Source of the DNA: CAIVAT01 sp038212325 | GTDB taxonomy: Bacteria; Bacteroidota; Bacteroidia; Bacteroidales; FEN-979 | Length of the DNA stretch: 15,069 nt | Direction: 5' to 3' | Assembly: GCA_038212325.1 (NCBI GenBank) | Contig: JBBQUQ010000083.1 | Span: 1-15,069, forward strand | Shown here: positions 1 to 8,685 of the stretch, one piece after another | How the letters are laid out: every line of letters starts with the position of its first letter | Position numbering within the stretch: position 1 is the stretch's first letter | Translations under genes and position numbers: made by a program | Notes under the pieces: generated by a model | Databases searched by the model: none | What the model was told of the DNA's origin: nothing | What the model saw: only the letters and a program-made list of their open reading frames with translations

Positions 1-1026
1 AGGAGCTATTCGAGTTCATCGGGCACCTTGTCATACAGCATCAACAACGGAACAACATGGACCCAGATCCAGCAATTCACTACCGCCACAGCAAACCCCG
101 CAACCTTCAGCCAGGTGCTGGCGGCACTTGCAGGGCAGTCGCAGGTGAAATTCAAGTGGAACTATACGGGCACATGGGGCTATTTCTGGGGAATTGACGA
201 CGTTCAGGTTACCGGAACCTGCCTTACCACCCTGCCGGTAAGTGTTTCAATTGCGGCCTCAGCCAACCCTGTAGGTACGGGCACTCCTGTTACATTTACC
301 GCAACTGCAGTCAATGAAGGAACATCCCCGGTTTACCAATGGAAGGTAAACAATATTGCCGTTGGCACAAACAGCAGCACCTACACGTATGAACCGGTCG
401 ACGGCGATATTATTTCCTGTACCCTGACCTCAAGCACCATCTGTGTTTCCGGCAATCCTGCTACTTCTAACCAGGTTGTCATGATCGTGAACAGCGTACC
501 GGCAATTCTGAATCTTAACAATGTTAACGTGACTGGCAGCCAGTGTTTTGATGCTCAGCAAACAATTGTGGTTGCAGGCAACGGAACTTTTTTTACCGTT
601 CAGGGCGGAGCCACTGTCAACATGATTGCCGGTGAAAACATCCTCTTTCAGCCCGGAACTGTTGTTAATACGGGAGGGTATCTGCATGGCTATATCGCCC
701 CCGGCGGGCCGTTTTGCGCGTCACAAACCAAAGATGTGGTCATTTCCGGTAGCAATGTCATTCGGGAAACTCCTGAACGGATATTCTTCAGGGTATACCC
801 AAACCCCACTGCCGGGGAATTTACACTGGCCTTGAACGGGTATGTTCCATTTGAACCGGTGAGCGTTGCGATTTATAACATGAAAGGTGAAAAAGCGATT
901 TCCACCGTATTGATCAATGAGATGAAACATGAATTCTCCCTCACGGGATTGCCTTCAGGATTATACCTTATCAGGGTTGATTCAGGCAGCCAGCGTGGTT
1001 CTTCCAGGATCGTTAAAATTGACTAA
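1..1026 (+). CDS. T9SS-secreted adhesin-like protein, 3' end only
   Basis: The reading frame is open from base 1, so the gene starts upstream; the first start-like codon (TTG at 28) lies inside a domain and is not a real start. The visible 341 residues hold, in order: the end of a MAM/cleaved-adhesin (choice-of-anchor J-like) domain to about residue 74, ending in GYFWGIDDVQVTG; an Ig-like domain at about 78-164; a pre-sorting module at about 167-250 with the signature MIAGENILFQPGTVV then GGYLHGYI; and a T9SS type A sorting domain at about 262-341 (RVYPNPTAGEF, YNMKGEKA, LPSGLYLIRV). The product should be carried across the outer membrane by T9SS and anchored or released after cleavage of the sorting domain. 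Any enzymatic domain would be upstream of the window. The layout matches the tails of the C25 and FG-GAP proteins downstream, so an upstream peptidase domain is possible but not seen. Confidence 0.93.
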   Translation, partial: RSYSSSSGTLSYSINNGTTWTQIQQFTTATANPATFSQVLAALAGQSQVKFKWNYTGTWGYFWGIDDVQVTGTCLTTLPVSVSIAASANPVGTGTPVTFTATAVNEGTSPVYQWKVNNIAVGTNSSTYTYEPVDGDIISCTLTSSTICVSGNPATSNQVVMIVNSVPAILNLNNVNVTGSQCFDAQQTIVVAGNGTFFTVQGGATVNMIAGENILFQPGTVVNTGGYLHGYIAPGGPFCASQTKDVVISGSNVIRETPERIFFRVYPNPTAGEFTLALNGYVPFEPVSVAIYNMKGEKAISTVLINEMKHEFSLTGLPSGLYLIRVDSGSQRGSSRIVKID

Positions 1027-1072
1027 ACAAGGAGATATTCATCTTCACGCTTACGGTTGTTAATTATTTCAC

Positions 1073-1080
1073 TATTTTTG
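1073..1080 (+). promoter_or_regulatory. possible Bacteroidota -7 promoter element before the C25 peptidase gene
   Basis: TATTTTTG matches the Bacteroidota -7 consensus TAnnTTTG at every fixed base and lies 40 bases before the ATG at 1121, a sensible leader length. I see no good TTTG -33 element at the expected spacing: the nearest TTG, at 1057-1059, is too close. The rest of the 1027-1120 gap shows no clear hairpin terminator for the upstream gene, so read-through is also possible. Confidence 0.33.
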
Positions 1081-1120
1081 AAACCTTATAAACCCGGTTT
1101 CCACCAAATAATTAGTGATT

Positions 1121-4100
1121 ATGACAATATTGAATTCCTTTTCCCGGATCATGCTTCTGCTGACGGCATGGATCCTTCTTGCGGCATTTGCATTTTCCGG
1201 AAATGTGCAACTCAACAACGGCAAAACCATTGTGACCGTCAAAGAGAACACCTATCAAAAACTGGTGCTTGCAAGTTCAATCGCCAGCTTTTCCTATACG
1301 GATGTCAACTCCCCGGCGGGCATGTTTTCGATGCTTTCAATTGATGGGTTCGGCAACCGGAATATCGAGGGAGACCCTGCATTGCCTGTATTTCACAAAT
1401 TGATAGAAGTCCCGGTCAATGCAGTATTTACGGTGAGAATTACCAGGCAGCATTACCTGGAGATCAAGCTGGATGAAGCCGGTGTTAAATCTCCTGTTTT
1501 TCCGGCGCAGCCCCCGTTGTCGAAGGGTGATGATCCTTCAAAAGTCCCGTTCGTCTACGATAAGGAGATTTATGTTTCTAATGGCTGGATTGCCGACAAT
1601 CTTGCCGCTGTTACCCACGTTGGTACCATGCGGGCGCTCAACCTTGCAAGGGTTGATATTTGTCCGGTGCAGTACAACCCTGCTGAGCGCAAGCTGCGGA
1701 TCTATGATGTTCTGGAAGTCGAAATTGCATTTGAGAATTCCGATGTTCCTGCAACCCTCCTGTTGAAGCAACAAAAGGCATCGCCCTTTTTCAACAGCAT
1801 GTACCGGATGGTGGGAAATTTTAAGCCCGTTCCTGTAACGGATGAACTGATCACCTCTTCGCCGGTGACCTACGTGATCGTTTCCGACCCCATGTTTCAA
1901 ACCATCCTGCAGCCTTTTATCGAATGGAAAAAGAAGAAGGGATTCAAGGTGATCGAAGGCTACACGAATAACCCGGCCGTCGGAACCACCACCACCACCA
2001 TCAAGGCCTGGCTCCAGGGTCTTTACAACATACCTCCCGCCGGGTTCAATGCCCCGAGTTTCGTGCTGTTTGTTGGCGATGTTGCCCAGATTCCTGCCTG
2101 GGCAGGCGGAGCAGGTTCTCATTACACCGACCTCAGGTACTGTGAATACACCAATGATAACCTGCCCGAAGTTTACTACGGGCGCTTTTCCGCGACATCA
2201 ATTGCCCAGTTGCAGCCGCAGATCGATAAAACCCTGGAATATGAAAAGTACCTGATGCCTGATCCTTCCTTCCTGAACGAAGCGGTGATGGCAGCCGGCG
2301 CCGATGCCAGTTTCCAGACCCACAGCAACGGCCAGATATATTACGGCACTGAGAATTATTTCAATGCAGCCCATGGCATTTTATCGCACACCTACCTGCA
2401 GCCTGAGCCTTCCGGGGGAAATTACTCCCAAAACATTAAGAACAACGTGTCGAGCGGCGTAGCCTTTGCCAACTACACGGCCCATTGCAGTGAAAGTGGC
2501 TGGGGCAACCCCAGTTTTGTGATCTCCGACATCGCCAACCTAACCAACGCCCATAAATATTGCCTGATGGTGGGGAACTGCTGCCTTTCATGCAAATTCG
2601 ATGCAACCAGCTTTGCCGAGGAGCAGCTTCGCGCCGCCGACAAGGGCTCGGTAGGGTATATCGGCGGCTCAAACAATACCTACTGGGATGAGGATTACTG
2701 GTGGGGGTGCGGGTTCAAAACCGTCGTATTGCATCCTGCCTACGATGCAGCCCACATCGGCGCGTACGACGGTGCGTTTCATGATCATGGAGAGCCCATT
2801 GCCGACTGGTTTGTAACCCAGGGCCAGATGGTTGTTTGCGGCAATTATGCCGTTGAAGAATCCAGCACCTCCAAAAAGCAATACTACTGGGAAATCTACC
2901 ACCTGATGGGAGACCCGTCGCTGATGATCTATTATTCCGTTCCCCCGTCGCTCACAGCCAGTTATCAGAGTCCCCTGATGATCGGGATGACCTCCCTGGC
3001 GGTGAATACAGTCCCTTATGCCTATGTCGCCCTCTCGATCAGCGGAACCCTCCTCGACGCAAAGACCGCGGATGCAGCAGGATCGGCGACGCTTAATTTT
3101 CCTGCGCTCAGCGCACCCGGCACAGCCGATATCGTGATCACGAAGCAAAACAGGCAACCCCATATCGGCACCATCCAGGTGATCCCCGCCTCAGGACCCT
3201 ATGTAATATACACCGCCAGCACCATCAGCGACCCGCTGCCCGGCGGAAATAACAACGGGCAGATGGAGTTTGACGAGACCAACCTGCTGAGTGTCTCGCT
3301 CAAAAATGTCGGTGTTCAGGCTGCCACGAATGTTACGGCCAACCTTTCATCGGCCAGCTCCTACGTCGCCATCACCGACAACACGGAGGCCTATGGTACC
3401 ATCGATCCTTCGCAGGTCGTCTCCAGGAATAATGCCTTTTCGTACACGGTGGCCGCCAACATTCCCGATCAGACGGTTGTGCCCTTTATCCTGCAGGCGG
3501 TGAGCGGAGCCAGTTCCTGGAGTTCAACTTTCAATATCACAGCCAATGCACCCTCCCTCCAGGTTGGAGCCATGACGGTTCAGGATAATGGCCCGGGATG
3601 CGACAACGATGGCATCCTCGATCCGGGTGAAACGGCGAACCTGATCATTGTCGTCAGCAACAACGGGCATGCCGGTGTTACGAATGTGAACGGGGCCTTG
3701 TCAATTGCGGGAGGAAGCAGTCCTTACCTTGTGATCAACAATGCCTCTTCCGCAATTGGGACCCTTGCCGTCGGCGGTACCGGAAATACGGTTTTCAGCG
3801 TCACTGCCAGTGCATCCACGCCGATCGGCACGCCGGTTGACCTGGCCTTTACGGTAACCGGAGGTGCTGCCGGGCAATACAGTGCAACCTCATCAAAAGC
3901 GGTTGTAATCGGATTAATACCGACCTATGTCATGTCTACAACTGCTGTATCCACCTGTACCGGATACTTTTATGATCCGGGAGGTCAGGCTGCGAACTAC
4001 AGCGACGGCCAGGACTTTGCGATGGTATTCAACCCCGGCACGACCGGGAGCATGGTTCGTGTTATTTTTACAAGTTTTAGCCTGGAGGTTCAATCAGTGT

Positions 4101-5914
4101 GCTCCTACGATTACCTGATGATCTATGACGGAAGCAGTACTTCAGCCCCGCTGCTGGGCAAATGGTGCGGTACAACGTCTCCGGGAACCATCATCGCCAA
4201 CAATGCAACCGGCGCCCTCACCTTCGTGTTTCACAGCGATGTATCTGTCACCATGCCCGGGTGGGAGGCCAGCGTCAGCTGCCTCTCCGGCATCGTTACC
4301 CCTCCTGCTGCTTTTTCTGCTTCACCCGTAAGCAATACGCAGGTCGACCTGGCATGGTCGCTCAATGCATCGACCCAACCTGTGATGGTGTTATGTGCCA
4401 TGACCAGTGTGTTTGGAACCCCTGTTGACGGTACAGTTTATCCAGCAGGGAGTTCAATAACCGGGGGAGGCACTGTAATCTGTACCGGTCAGGGAACTTC
4501 CTTCAGCCATACCGGGCTTAACGCCAATACAACCTATTATTATAAGGCATTTTCGTACGATGCAACGAATAATTATTCCAGCGGGGCAACTGCGCAGGCG
4601 AACACTGCATGTGGCACCATTAGTGCGTTTCCCTGGGCTGAAAGTTTTGAAAGCGGGGCCCAGGGACCAGCCTGCTGGACACAGGAGTACGTGACCATAC
4701 CGGGGCTGAACTGGACCTATGTTACCGGTAACGGCAGCGGCAACCCGGGCGCGGCTCACACCGGAACCTACAATGCCTGCCTGAAAGATGCTTCCTCAGC
4801 AGATAATAAAACCCGGCTGGTATCTCCGAAATTCAACCTGACCGGTCTCCCCATGCCGCAACTGCAATTCTGGCACACACAGGCCTATTGGGGTGGAGAC
4901 CAGGATCAGTTGTCGGTGTTCTATAAAACCTCGGCTGGCGGCACTTGGGCCCCGCTTGCAAGTTATACCGGCAATTTAACGGCGTGGACACTTGAAACAA
5001 TACCGCTTCCAAATGCCTCCGATAACTATTACATTGCTTTTGAGGGTAATGCAAAATTCGGGTACGGTGTATGTTTGGATGATATGCAGATATCAAGTTC
5101 CTGCGCATCGATCCTTCCGGTCAGTATTGCAATCGCCGCATCATCAAATCCGGTCATTATCGGCACCACGGTTAACTTTTCGGCCAGCCCGGCAAATGGC
5201 GGAACTTCGCCGGCATACCAGTGGAAGGTGAACGGGTTGAATTATGGCACGAACAGCCCGGTATTGTCATATATTCCAGTCAACAACGATGTGGTGAAGT
5301 GCATTCTTACTTCCAGCGAGACCTGTGCGGGCGGAAACCCGGCAACATCCAATGAAGTGATCATGACCGTGACGGGTGTACCGGCGAATGCGGCTGTTCA
5401 GAATATCATCCTGGGAGGAGGCCAAACAGCATGTTATAATGCCAGCTGGACGATTACCGTTGCTGGCGGTGAAGAGTTGTTTACAGTGCAAAGCGGAGCG
5501 ATTGCCACCATGATCGCCGGCCATAACATTTTGTTTGAACCCGGAACCACGGTGATTCCCGGAGGATACCTGAACGGTTATATTACGACCACGAATGAGT
5601 ATTGCAGTGCTGCCGACAAGTCGATGGCGGCTTCCGGAACGGGAGAGACACTGAACACGGCAGGTGCTTCAGGGATATTCAAAATTTATCCCAATCCGAC
5701 CTCCGGGCGTTTCACCCTTGAAATGCAAGATTCATATACGGCAGAAATGGTGTACGTGGATATTTTTAACATGCAGGGAGGAAGGGTGGTCAGCAGGGAT
5801 ATTCCAAGGTTTCAAACACTTGAGTTTTCGTTGTCAAACATGCCATCCGGCATTTACCTCGTCAGGATCACTGCAGGGAATAAAGCCGAATCAATCAGGA
5901 TAATTAAACAATAA
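1121..5914 (+). CDS. gingipain-like cysteine endopeptidase (family C25), T9SS-secreted, with CUB and adhesin modules
   Basis: The protein has 1597 residues from the ATG at 1121; a GTG two codons earlier is also in frame. In order: signal peptide (1 to about 25), a C25-type propeptide (about 28-215), the C25 catalytic domain (about 248-606), the Ig-like domain that follows it in gingipains (608-690), two CARDB-like beta-sandwiches (693-806 and 810-931), a CUB domain (about 945-1054; YDYLMIYDG, then WCG), an FN3-like domain (1060-1165), a MAM/cleaved-adhesin module (1169-1328), an Ig-like module (1331-1419), the pre-sorting module (1421-1506) and a T9SS sorting domain (1520-1597). The catalytic dyad is visible: H455 in NYTAHCSESGW and C488 in VGNCC, 33 residues apart, the same spacing as His211/Cys244 of RgpB. 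YIGGSNNTYWDEDYWW and YHLMGDPSLM are further family landmarks. Resemblance is to the Rgp rather than the Kgp branch, so Arg-X cleavage is likely but inferred. It is first in the operon, 15 bases before the M14 gene. Confidence 0.95.
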   Translation: MTILNSFSRIMLLLTAWILLAAFAFSGNVQLNNGKTIVTVKENTYQKLVLASSIASFSYTDVNSPAGMFSMLSIDGFGNRNIEGDPALPVFHKLIEVPVNAVFTVRITRQHYLEIKLDEAGVKSPVFPAQPPLSKGDDPSKVPFVYDKEIYVSNGWIADNLAAVTHVGTMRALNLARVDICPVQYNPAERKLRIYDVLEVEIAFENSDVPATLLLKQQKASPFFNSMYRMVGNFKPVPVTDELITSSPVTYVIVSDPMFQTILQPFIEWKKKKGFKVIEGYTNNPAVGTTTTTIKAWLQGLYNIPPAGFNAPSFVLFVGDVAQIPAWAGGAGSHYTDLRYCEYTNDNLPEVYYGRFSATSIAQLQPQIDKTLEYEKYLMPDPSFLNEAVMAAGADASFQTHSNGQIYYGTENYFNAAHGILSHTYLQPEPSGGNYSQNIKNNVSSGVAFANYTAHCSESGWGNPSFVISDIANLTNAHKYCLMVGNCCLSCKFDATSFAEEQLRAADKGSVGYIGGSNNTYWDEDYWWGCGFKTVVLHPAYDAAHIGAYDGAFHDHGEPIADWFVTQGQMVVCGNYAVEESSTSKKQYYWEIYHLMGDPSLMIYYSVPPSLTASYQSPLMIGMTSLAVNTVPYAYVALSISGTLLDAKTADAAGSATLNFPALSAPGTADIVITKQNRQPHIGTIQVIPASGPYVIYTASTISDPLPGGNNNGQMEFDETNLLSVSLKNVGVQAATNVTANLSSASSYVAITDNTEAYGTIDPSQVVSRNNAFSYTVAANIPDQTVVPFILQAVSGASSWSSTFNITANAPSLQVGAMTVQDNGPGCDNDGILDPGETANLIIVVSNNGHAGVTNVNGALSIAGGSSPYLVINNASSAIGTLAVGGTGNTVFSVTASASTPIGTPVDLAFTVTGGAAGQYSATSSKAVVIGLIPTYVMSTTAVSTCTGYFYDPGGQAANYSDGQDFAMVFNPGTTGSMVRVIFTSFSLEVQSVCSYDYLMIYDGSSTSAPLLGKWCGTTSPGTIIANNATGALTFVFHSDVSVTMPGWEASVSCLSGIVTPPAAFSASPVSNTQVDLAWSLNASTQPVMVLCAMTSVFGTPVDGTVYPAGSSITGGGTVICTGQGTSFSHTGLNANTTYYYKAFSYDATNNYSSGATAQANTACGTISAFPWAESFESGAQGPACWTQEYVTIPGLNWTYVTGNGSGNPGAAHTGTYNACLKDASSADNKTRLVSPKFNLTGLPMPQLQFWHTQAYWGGDQDQLSVFYKTSAGGTWAPLASYTGNLTAWTLETIPLPNASDNYYIAFEGNAKFGYGVCLDDMQISSSCASILPVSIAIAASSNPVIIGTTVNFSASPANGGTSPAYQWKVNGLNYGTNSPVLSYIPVNNDVVKCILTSSETCAGGNPATSNEVIMTVTGVPANAAVQNIILGGGQTACYNASWTITVAGGEELFTVQSGAIATMIAGHNILFEPGTTVIPGGYLNGYITTTNEYCSAADKSMAASGTGETLNTAGASGIFKIYPNPTSGRFTLEMQDSYTAEMVYVDIFNMQGGRVVSRDIPRFQTLEFSLSNMPSGIYLVRITAGNKAESIRIIKQ
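4625..5104 (+). repeat. MAM/cleaved-adhesin module, copy in the C25 gene
   Basis: This module of about 160 residues aligns without gaps to 7658-8134 of the M14 gene, roughly 60% identical by eye at protein level. Shared blocks are ACWTQE, TGNGSGNP, NACLKD, DNKTRL, FWHTQ, DQDQL, YKTSAGGTW, YYIAFEGNAK and GYGVC followed by DD. Modules of this kind bind glycans or proteins in gingipain adhesin regions; binding here is inferred. Confidence 0.85.
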
Positions 5915-5929
5915 GCACCAAACAGGCCA

Positions 5930-8677
5930 ATGAAATTGAAAATCACTTTATTTATAATATCCGTTTTTGTTATCGGGATGGTAGTAAACGGACAGGAAAT
6001 CCCTAAAAGGCTGATGGACCGGGATGAAATATATTTTTCATTCCAGGTTAAAACCCTGTCGGAGGTTAATGCCGTAACCAACCTGGTTTCCATTGATGAT
6101 GTGAAAGGAACAACGGTGTTCGCCTACGCAAACATCAGGCAGTACCTCACCTTCATGAAACTCGGGTACGATATTACCTTGCTGCCTGTACCGGGCGATG
6201 GCCCGGGGGTGGAAATGAAGGAACATGTGGTGCTGAGTCCGCTGACGGTCTGGAATTTTTATCCGTCCTATTCTGCCTATGAAAGCCTGATGGCCCAGTT
6301 TCAAACGATGTATCCTGCTATTTGCAACCTCGACACGATTGCCACGCTTGCAAGCGGGAGAAGGTTGCTGGTGTTGAAAATCTCGGACAATGTCGCAACC
6401 GATGAGGCCGAACCGGAATTTTTGTACACGTCATCCATGCACGGAGATGAAACGACCGGTTATATCCTGATGATGCACCTGGCCGATTACCTCCTGTCGA
6501 ATTACGGAATCAACCCCGAGGCAACGGATCTGATTAATAGCATGGAGATTTATATCAATCCGCTGGCAAACCCCGACGGTACCTATTATGGCGGGAACAG
6601 CTCAGTGAGTGGCGCCAGGCGTTATAATATCAACGGGGTCGACCTGAACCGGAATTACCCCGATCCCCAGGCAGGCCAGCACCCCGATGGTAATGCCTGG
6701 CAGCCTGAAACGGTTGCTTTCATGGATTTTGCCACGCAACACCATTTTGTTGCTGCCAGTAATTTCCATGGCGGCATAGAGGTGGTCAATTATCCCTGGG
6801 ATACCTGGGCGCAACTGCATCCGGATGACAACTGGTACCAGTATATATCAAGGGAATATGCAGATACTGTTCACACCCATTCCCCCGCGACCTATATGGA
6901 TGATCTGAACAACGGAATAACCAATGGTTATGCATGGTACCAGGTAACCGGTGGGCGCCAGGATTATATGAATTACATTCATCATTGCCGTGAAATCACC
7001 ATCGAACTTTCGAACGTAAAATTATTGCCGGCCAATTTGTTGGAGACACATTGGAATTATAACTGGCGTTCATTGATCCTGTTTATGAAGGAAGCGCGGT
7101 ATGGAATACACGGAATCATTACCGACCAGGTAACCGGAAACCCGGTGGCGGCAAAGGTCTTCATCACAGGGCATGACGCCTATAATTCCGAGGTTTACTC
7201 CTCTGCAAGCCTTGGCGATTATTACCGGCCTGTGAAGGGAGGAACCTACAGTCTTGAAATTTCAGCACCATGTTATCAAACGCAGACCATCAGCGGGGTT
7301 ACTTTGACCGACCATGTAACTGTAACACTGAATATCCAGCTTGTGCCCGGTCCGTCGGCCGCAGTTACCACCACCGTTGTGACTTCTGTTTCGGCCTCGG
7401 GTGCAGTTTCGGGAGGAAATGTGACTTGTTCCGGAAGCTCCAATGTTGCAGCAAGGGGCGTTTGCTGGAGTATGTCTGCAAACCCTGTCGCATCCGGAAA
7501 TCACACCACGAACGGCTCGGGACCGGGCCCCTTTACCAGCCAGATCACAGGGTTATCATCCAGTACAACCTACCATGTGCGAGCCTATGCAACCAATTCA
7601 TCGGGAACATATTACGGGGCCGACATCCAGTTTACGACCTCCTGCGGGGCGGTTGTCACATTTCCTTGGAATGAAGGCTTTGAAAACGGAGGTGTAATAC
7701 CTGCTTGCTGGACACAGGAACAGGTGAACAGTTCGGGAATCAGCTGGACTTTCATTACAGGTAACGGTAGTGGTAACCCTGCGGGTGCCCATGGCGGAAC
7801 AAAAAATGCATGCCTCAAGGATAATACAACAGGAGATAACAAGACACGGTTGATCACCCCACCATTAAATCTTACACCAGTGCCCGCTCCCCAACTGAAG
7901 TTCTGGCACACCCAGTCATTCTGGAGCCCCGACCAGGATCAGCTGGCTGTTTACTATAAAACGTCGGCGGGGGGTACCTGGACGTTGCTGATCTCTTATC
8001 TCAACAACATCACCGCCTGGACGCAGGAGACCATATTGCTTCCAAACCCAACCGGTGAATATTACATCGCGTTCGAGGGCAATGCAAAGTATGGTTACGG
8101 GGTGTGTGTTGACGATGTTGAGGTTTCGAGTTCCAGTACCACGGTTATACCGGTTAGTATCACCCTCACTGACATCATGGTGACCGGTACCCAGTGTTTT
8201 AATGCTACCCAAACCATTATGGTTGCCGGCAACGGTTCATCTTTCACGGTGCAGAGCGGGGGCAGCGCCACGATGATTGCAGGCCAGAATATTCTATTTT
8301 ATCCGGGAACCGTTGTTGCAGAGGGAGGATATTTAAATGGTTATATTACTCCCGGAGGCCCCTGGTGCGCACCTCCGACCAATGCAGTCATGACCGGGAC
8401 AAGCTTATCCGGAGAGGAGTCAAAACAACTGGTTTGCAGCATTTATCCCAACCCGACAACCGGAAGGTTCACGATCGGGTTCAATGGCAAGGATGCTGTT
8501 GCAAATGAGTGGATGGTCGAAATCTTTGACATGAAGGGAGAAAAGATATTGTCGGAGGAGATAACGGGAACGAAGCAACGTGAATTATCGGTATCCGGTC
8601 ATCCTGCCGGCATTTACCTGGTTCACCTGCTGTCGGAGAAATACAATGTAACCTACAGGATCATCAAACAAGATTGA
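5930..8677 (+). CDS. zinc carboxypeptidase (family M14, carboxypeptidase N/E/D-like), T9SS-secreted
   Basis: The protein has 915 residues from the ATG at 5930. A signal peptide ends near NG21 with Gln22 at +1, as is common in Bacteroidota. A propeptide-like region (22-99) precedes the M14 domain (about 100-388). Zinc ligands H171 and E174 (HGDE) and H280 (SNFHGG), substrate carboxylate binders N240-R241 (DLNRNYP), the proton donor-position Y337 (AWYQV) and catalytic E359 (EITIELS) are all present; Y337 and E359 are 22 apart, as Tyr248 and Glu270 are in carboxypeptidase A. GITNGYAWYQVTGGRQDY and the transthyretin-like domain at about 391-472 are typical of the N/E branch, which removes C-terminal Lys or Arg, so basic specificity is inferred. 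Next come an FN3-like domain (476-572), a MAM/cleaved-adhesin module (577-735), the pre-sorting module (742-824) and a T9SS sorting domain (836-915). The Ig-like module found between the last two in neighbouring proteins is absent. It lies between the C25 and TIGR03032 genes. Confidence 0.95.
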   Translation: MKLKITLFIISVFVIGMVVNGQEIPKRLMDRDEIYFSFQVKTLSEVNAVTNLVSIDDVKGTTVFAYANIRQYLTFMKLGYDITLLPVPGDGPGVEMKEHVVLSPLTVWNFYPSYSAYESLMAQFQTMYPAICNLDTIATLASGRRLLVLKISDNVATDEAEPEFLYTSSMHGDETTGYILMMHLADYLLSNYGINPEATDLINSMEIYINPLANPDGTYYGGNSSVSGARRYNINGVDLNRNYPDPQAGQHPDGNAWQPETVAFMDFATQHHFVAASNFHGGIEVVNYPWDTWAQLHPDDNWYQYISREYADTVHTHSPATYMDDLNNGITNGYAWYQVTGGRQDYMNYIHHCREITIELSNVKLLPANLLETHWNYNWRSLILFMKEARYGIHGIITDQVTGNPVAAKVFITGHDAYNSEVYSSASLGDYYRPVKGGTYSLEISAPCYQTQTISGVTLTDHVTVTLNIQLVPGPSAAVTTTVVTSVSASGAVSGGNVTCSGSSNVAARGVCWSMSANPVASGNHTTNGSGPGPFTSQITGLSSSTTYHVRAYATNSSGTYYGADIQFTTSCGAVVTFPWNEGFENGGVIPACWTQEQVNSSGISWTFITGNGSGNPAGAHGGTKNACLKDNTTGDNKTRLITPPLNLTPVPAPQLKFWHTQSFWSPDQDQLAVYYKTSAGGTWTLLISYLNNITAWTQETILLPNPTGEYYIAFEGNAKYGYGVCVDDVEVSSSSTTVIPVSITLTDIMVTGTQCFNATQTIMVAGNGSSFTVQSGGSATMIAGQNILFYPGTVVAEGGYLNGYITPGGPWCAPPTNAVMTGTSLSGEESKQLVCSIYPNPTTGRFTIGFNGKDAVANEWMVEIFDMKGEKILSEEITGTKQRELSVSGHPAGIYLVHLLSEKYNVTYRIIKQD
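7658..8134 (+). repeat. MAM/cleaved-adhesin module, copy in the M14 gene
   Basis: This is the partner of 4625-5104, with the same length and block order, ending GYGVCVDDVEVSSS. A third, 5'-truncated relative ends at about base 225 in the first gene but is clearly more diverged (WGYFWGIDDVQV). Confidence 0.85.
8273..8345 (+). repeat. near-identical DNA segment shared with 11565-11637 (pre-sorting module)
   Basis: The first 29 bases (8273-8301) are identical to 11565-11593, and most of the next 44 also match, including GGGAGGATATTTAAA. Both encode MIAGQNILFYPGTVV then GGYLNGYI. The match is stronger than in flanking parts of the same two genes, and stronger than to the equivalent parts of the C25 gene (about 5509-5583) or the first gene (about 622-696), which suggests recent copying or gene conversion. 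Confidence 0.75.
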
Positions 8678-8685
8678 ACAAATTT

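Noticed and set aside
1081..1099. Short inverted repeat AAACC...GGTTT between the first two genes
   Set aside because: Only about five pairs with a loop of nine; too weak to call a terminator or operator.
1538..2122. 194-codon open frame on the - strand
   Set aside because: It is antisense to the C25 propeptide and catalytic start; composition reflects the opposite strand codons.
2669..3163. 164-codon open frame on the - strand
   Set aside because: It is antisense to the C25 domain and its Ig-like neighbour; no motif or plausible start context.
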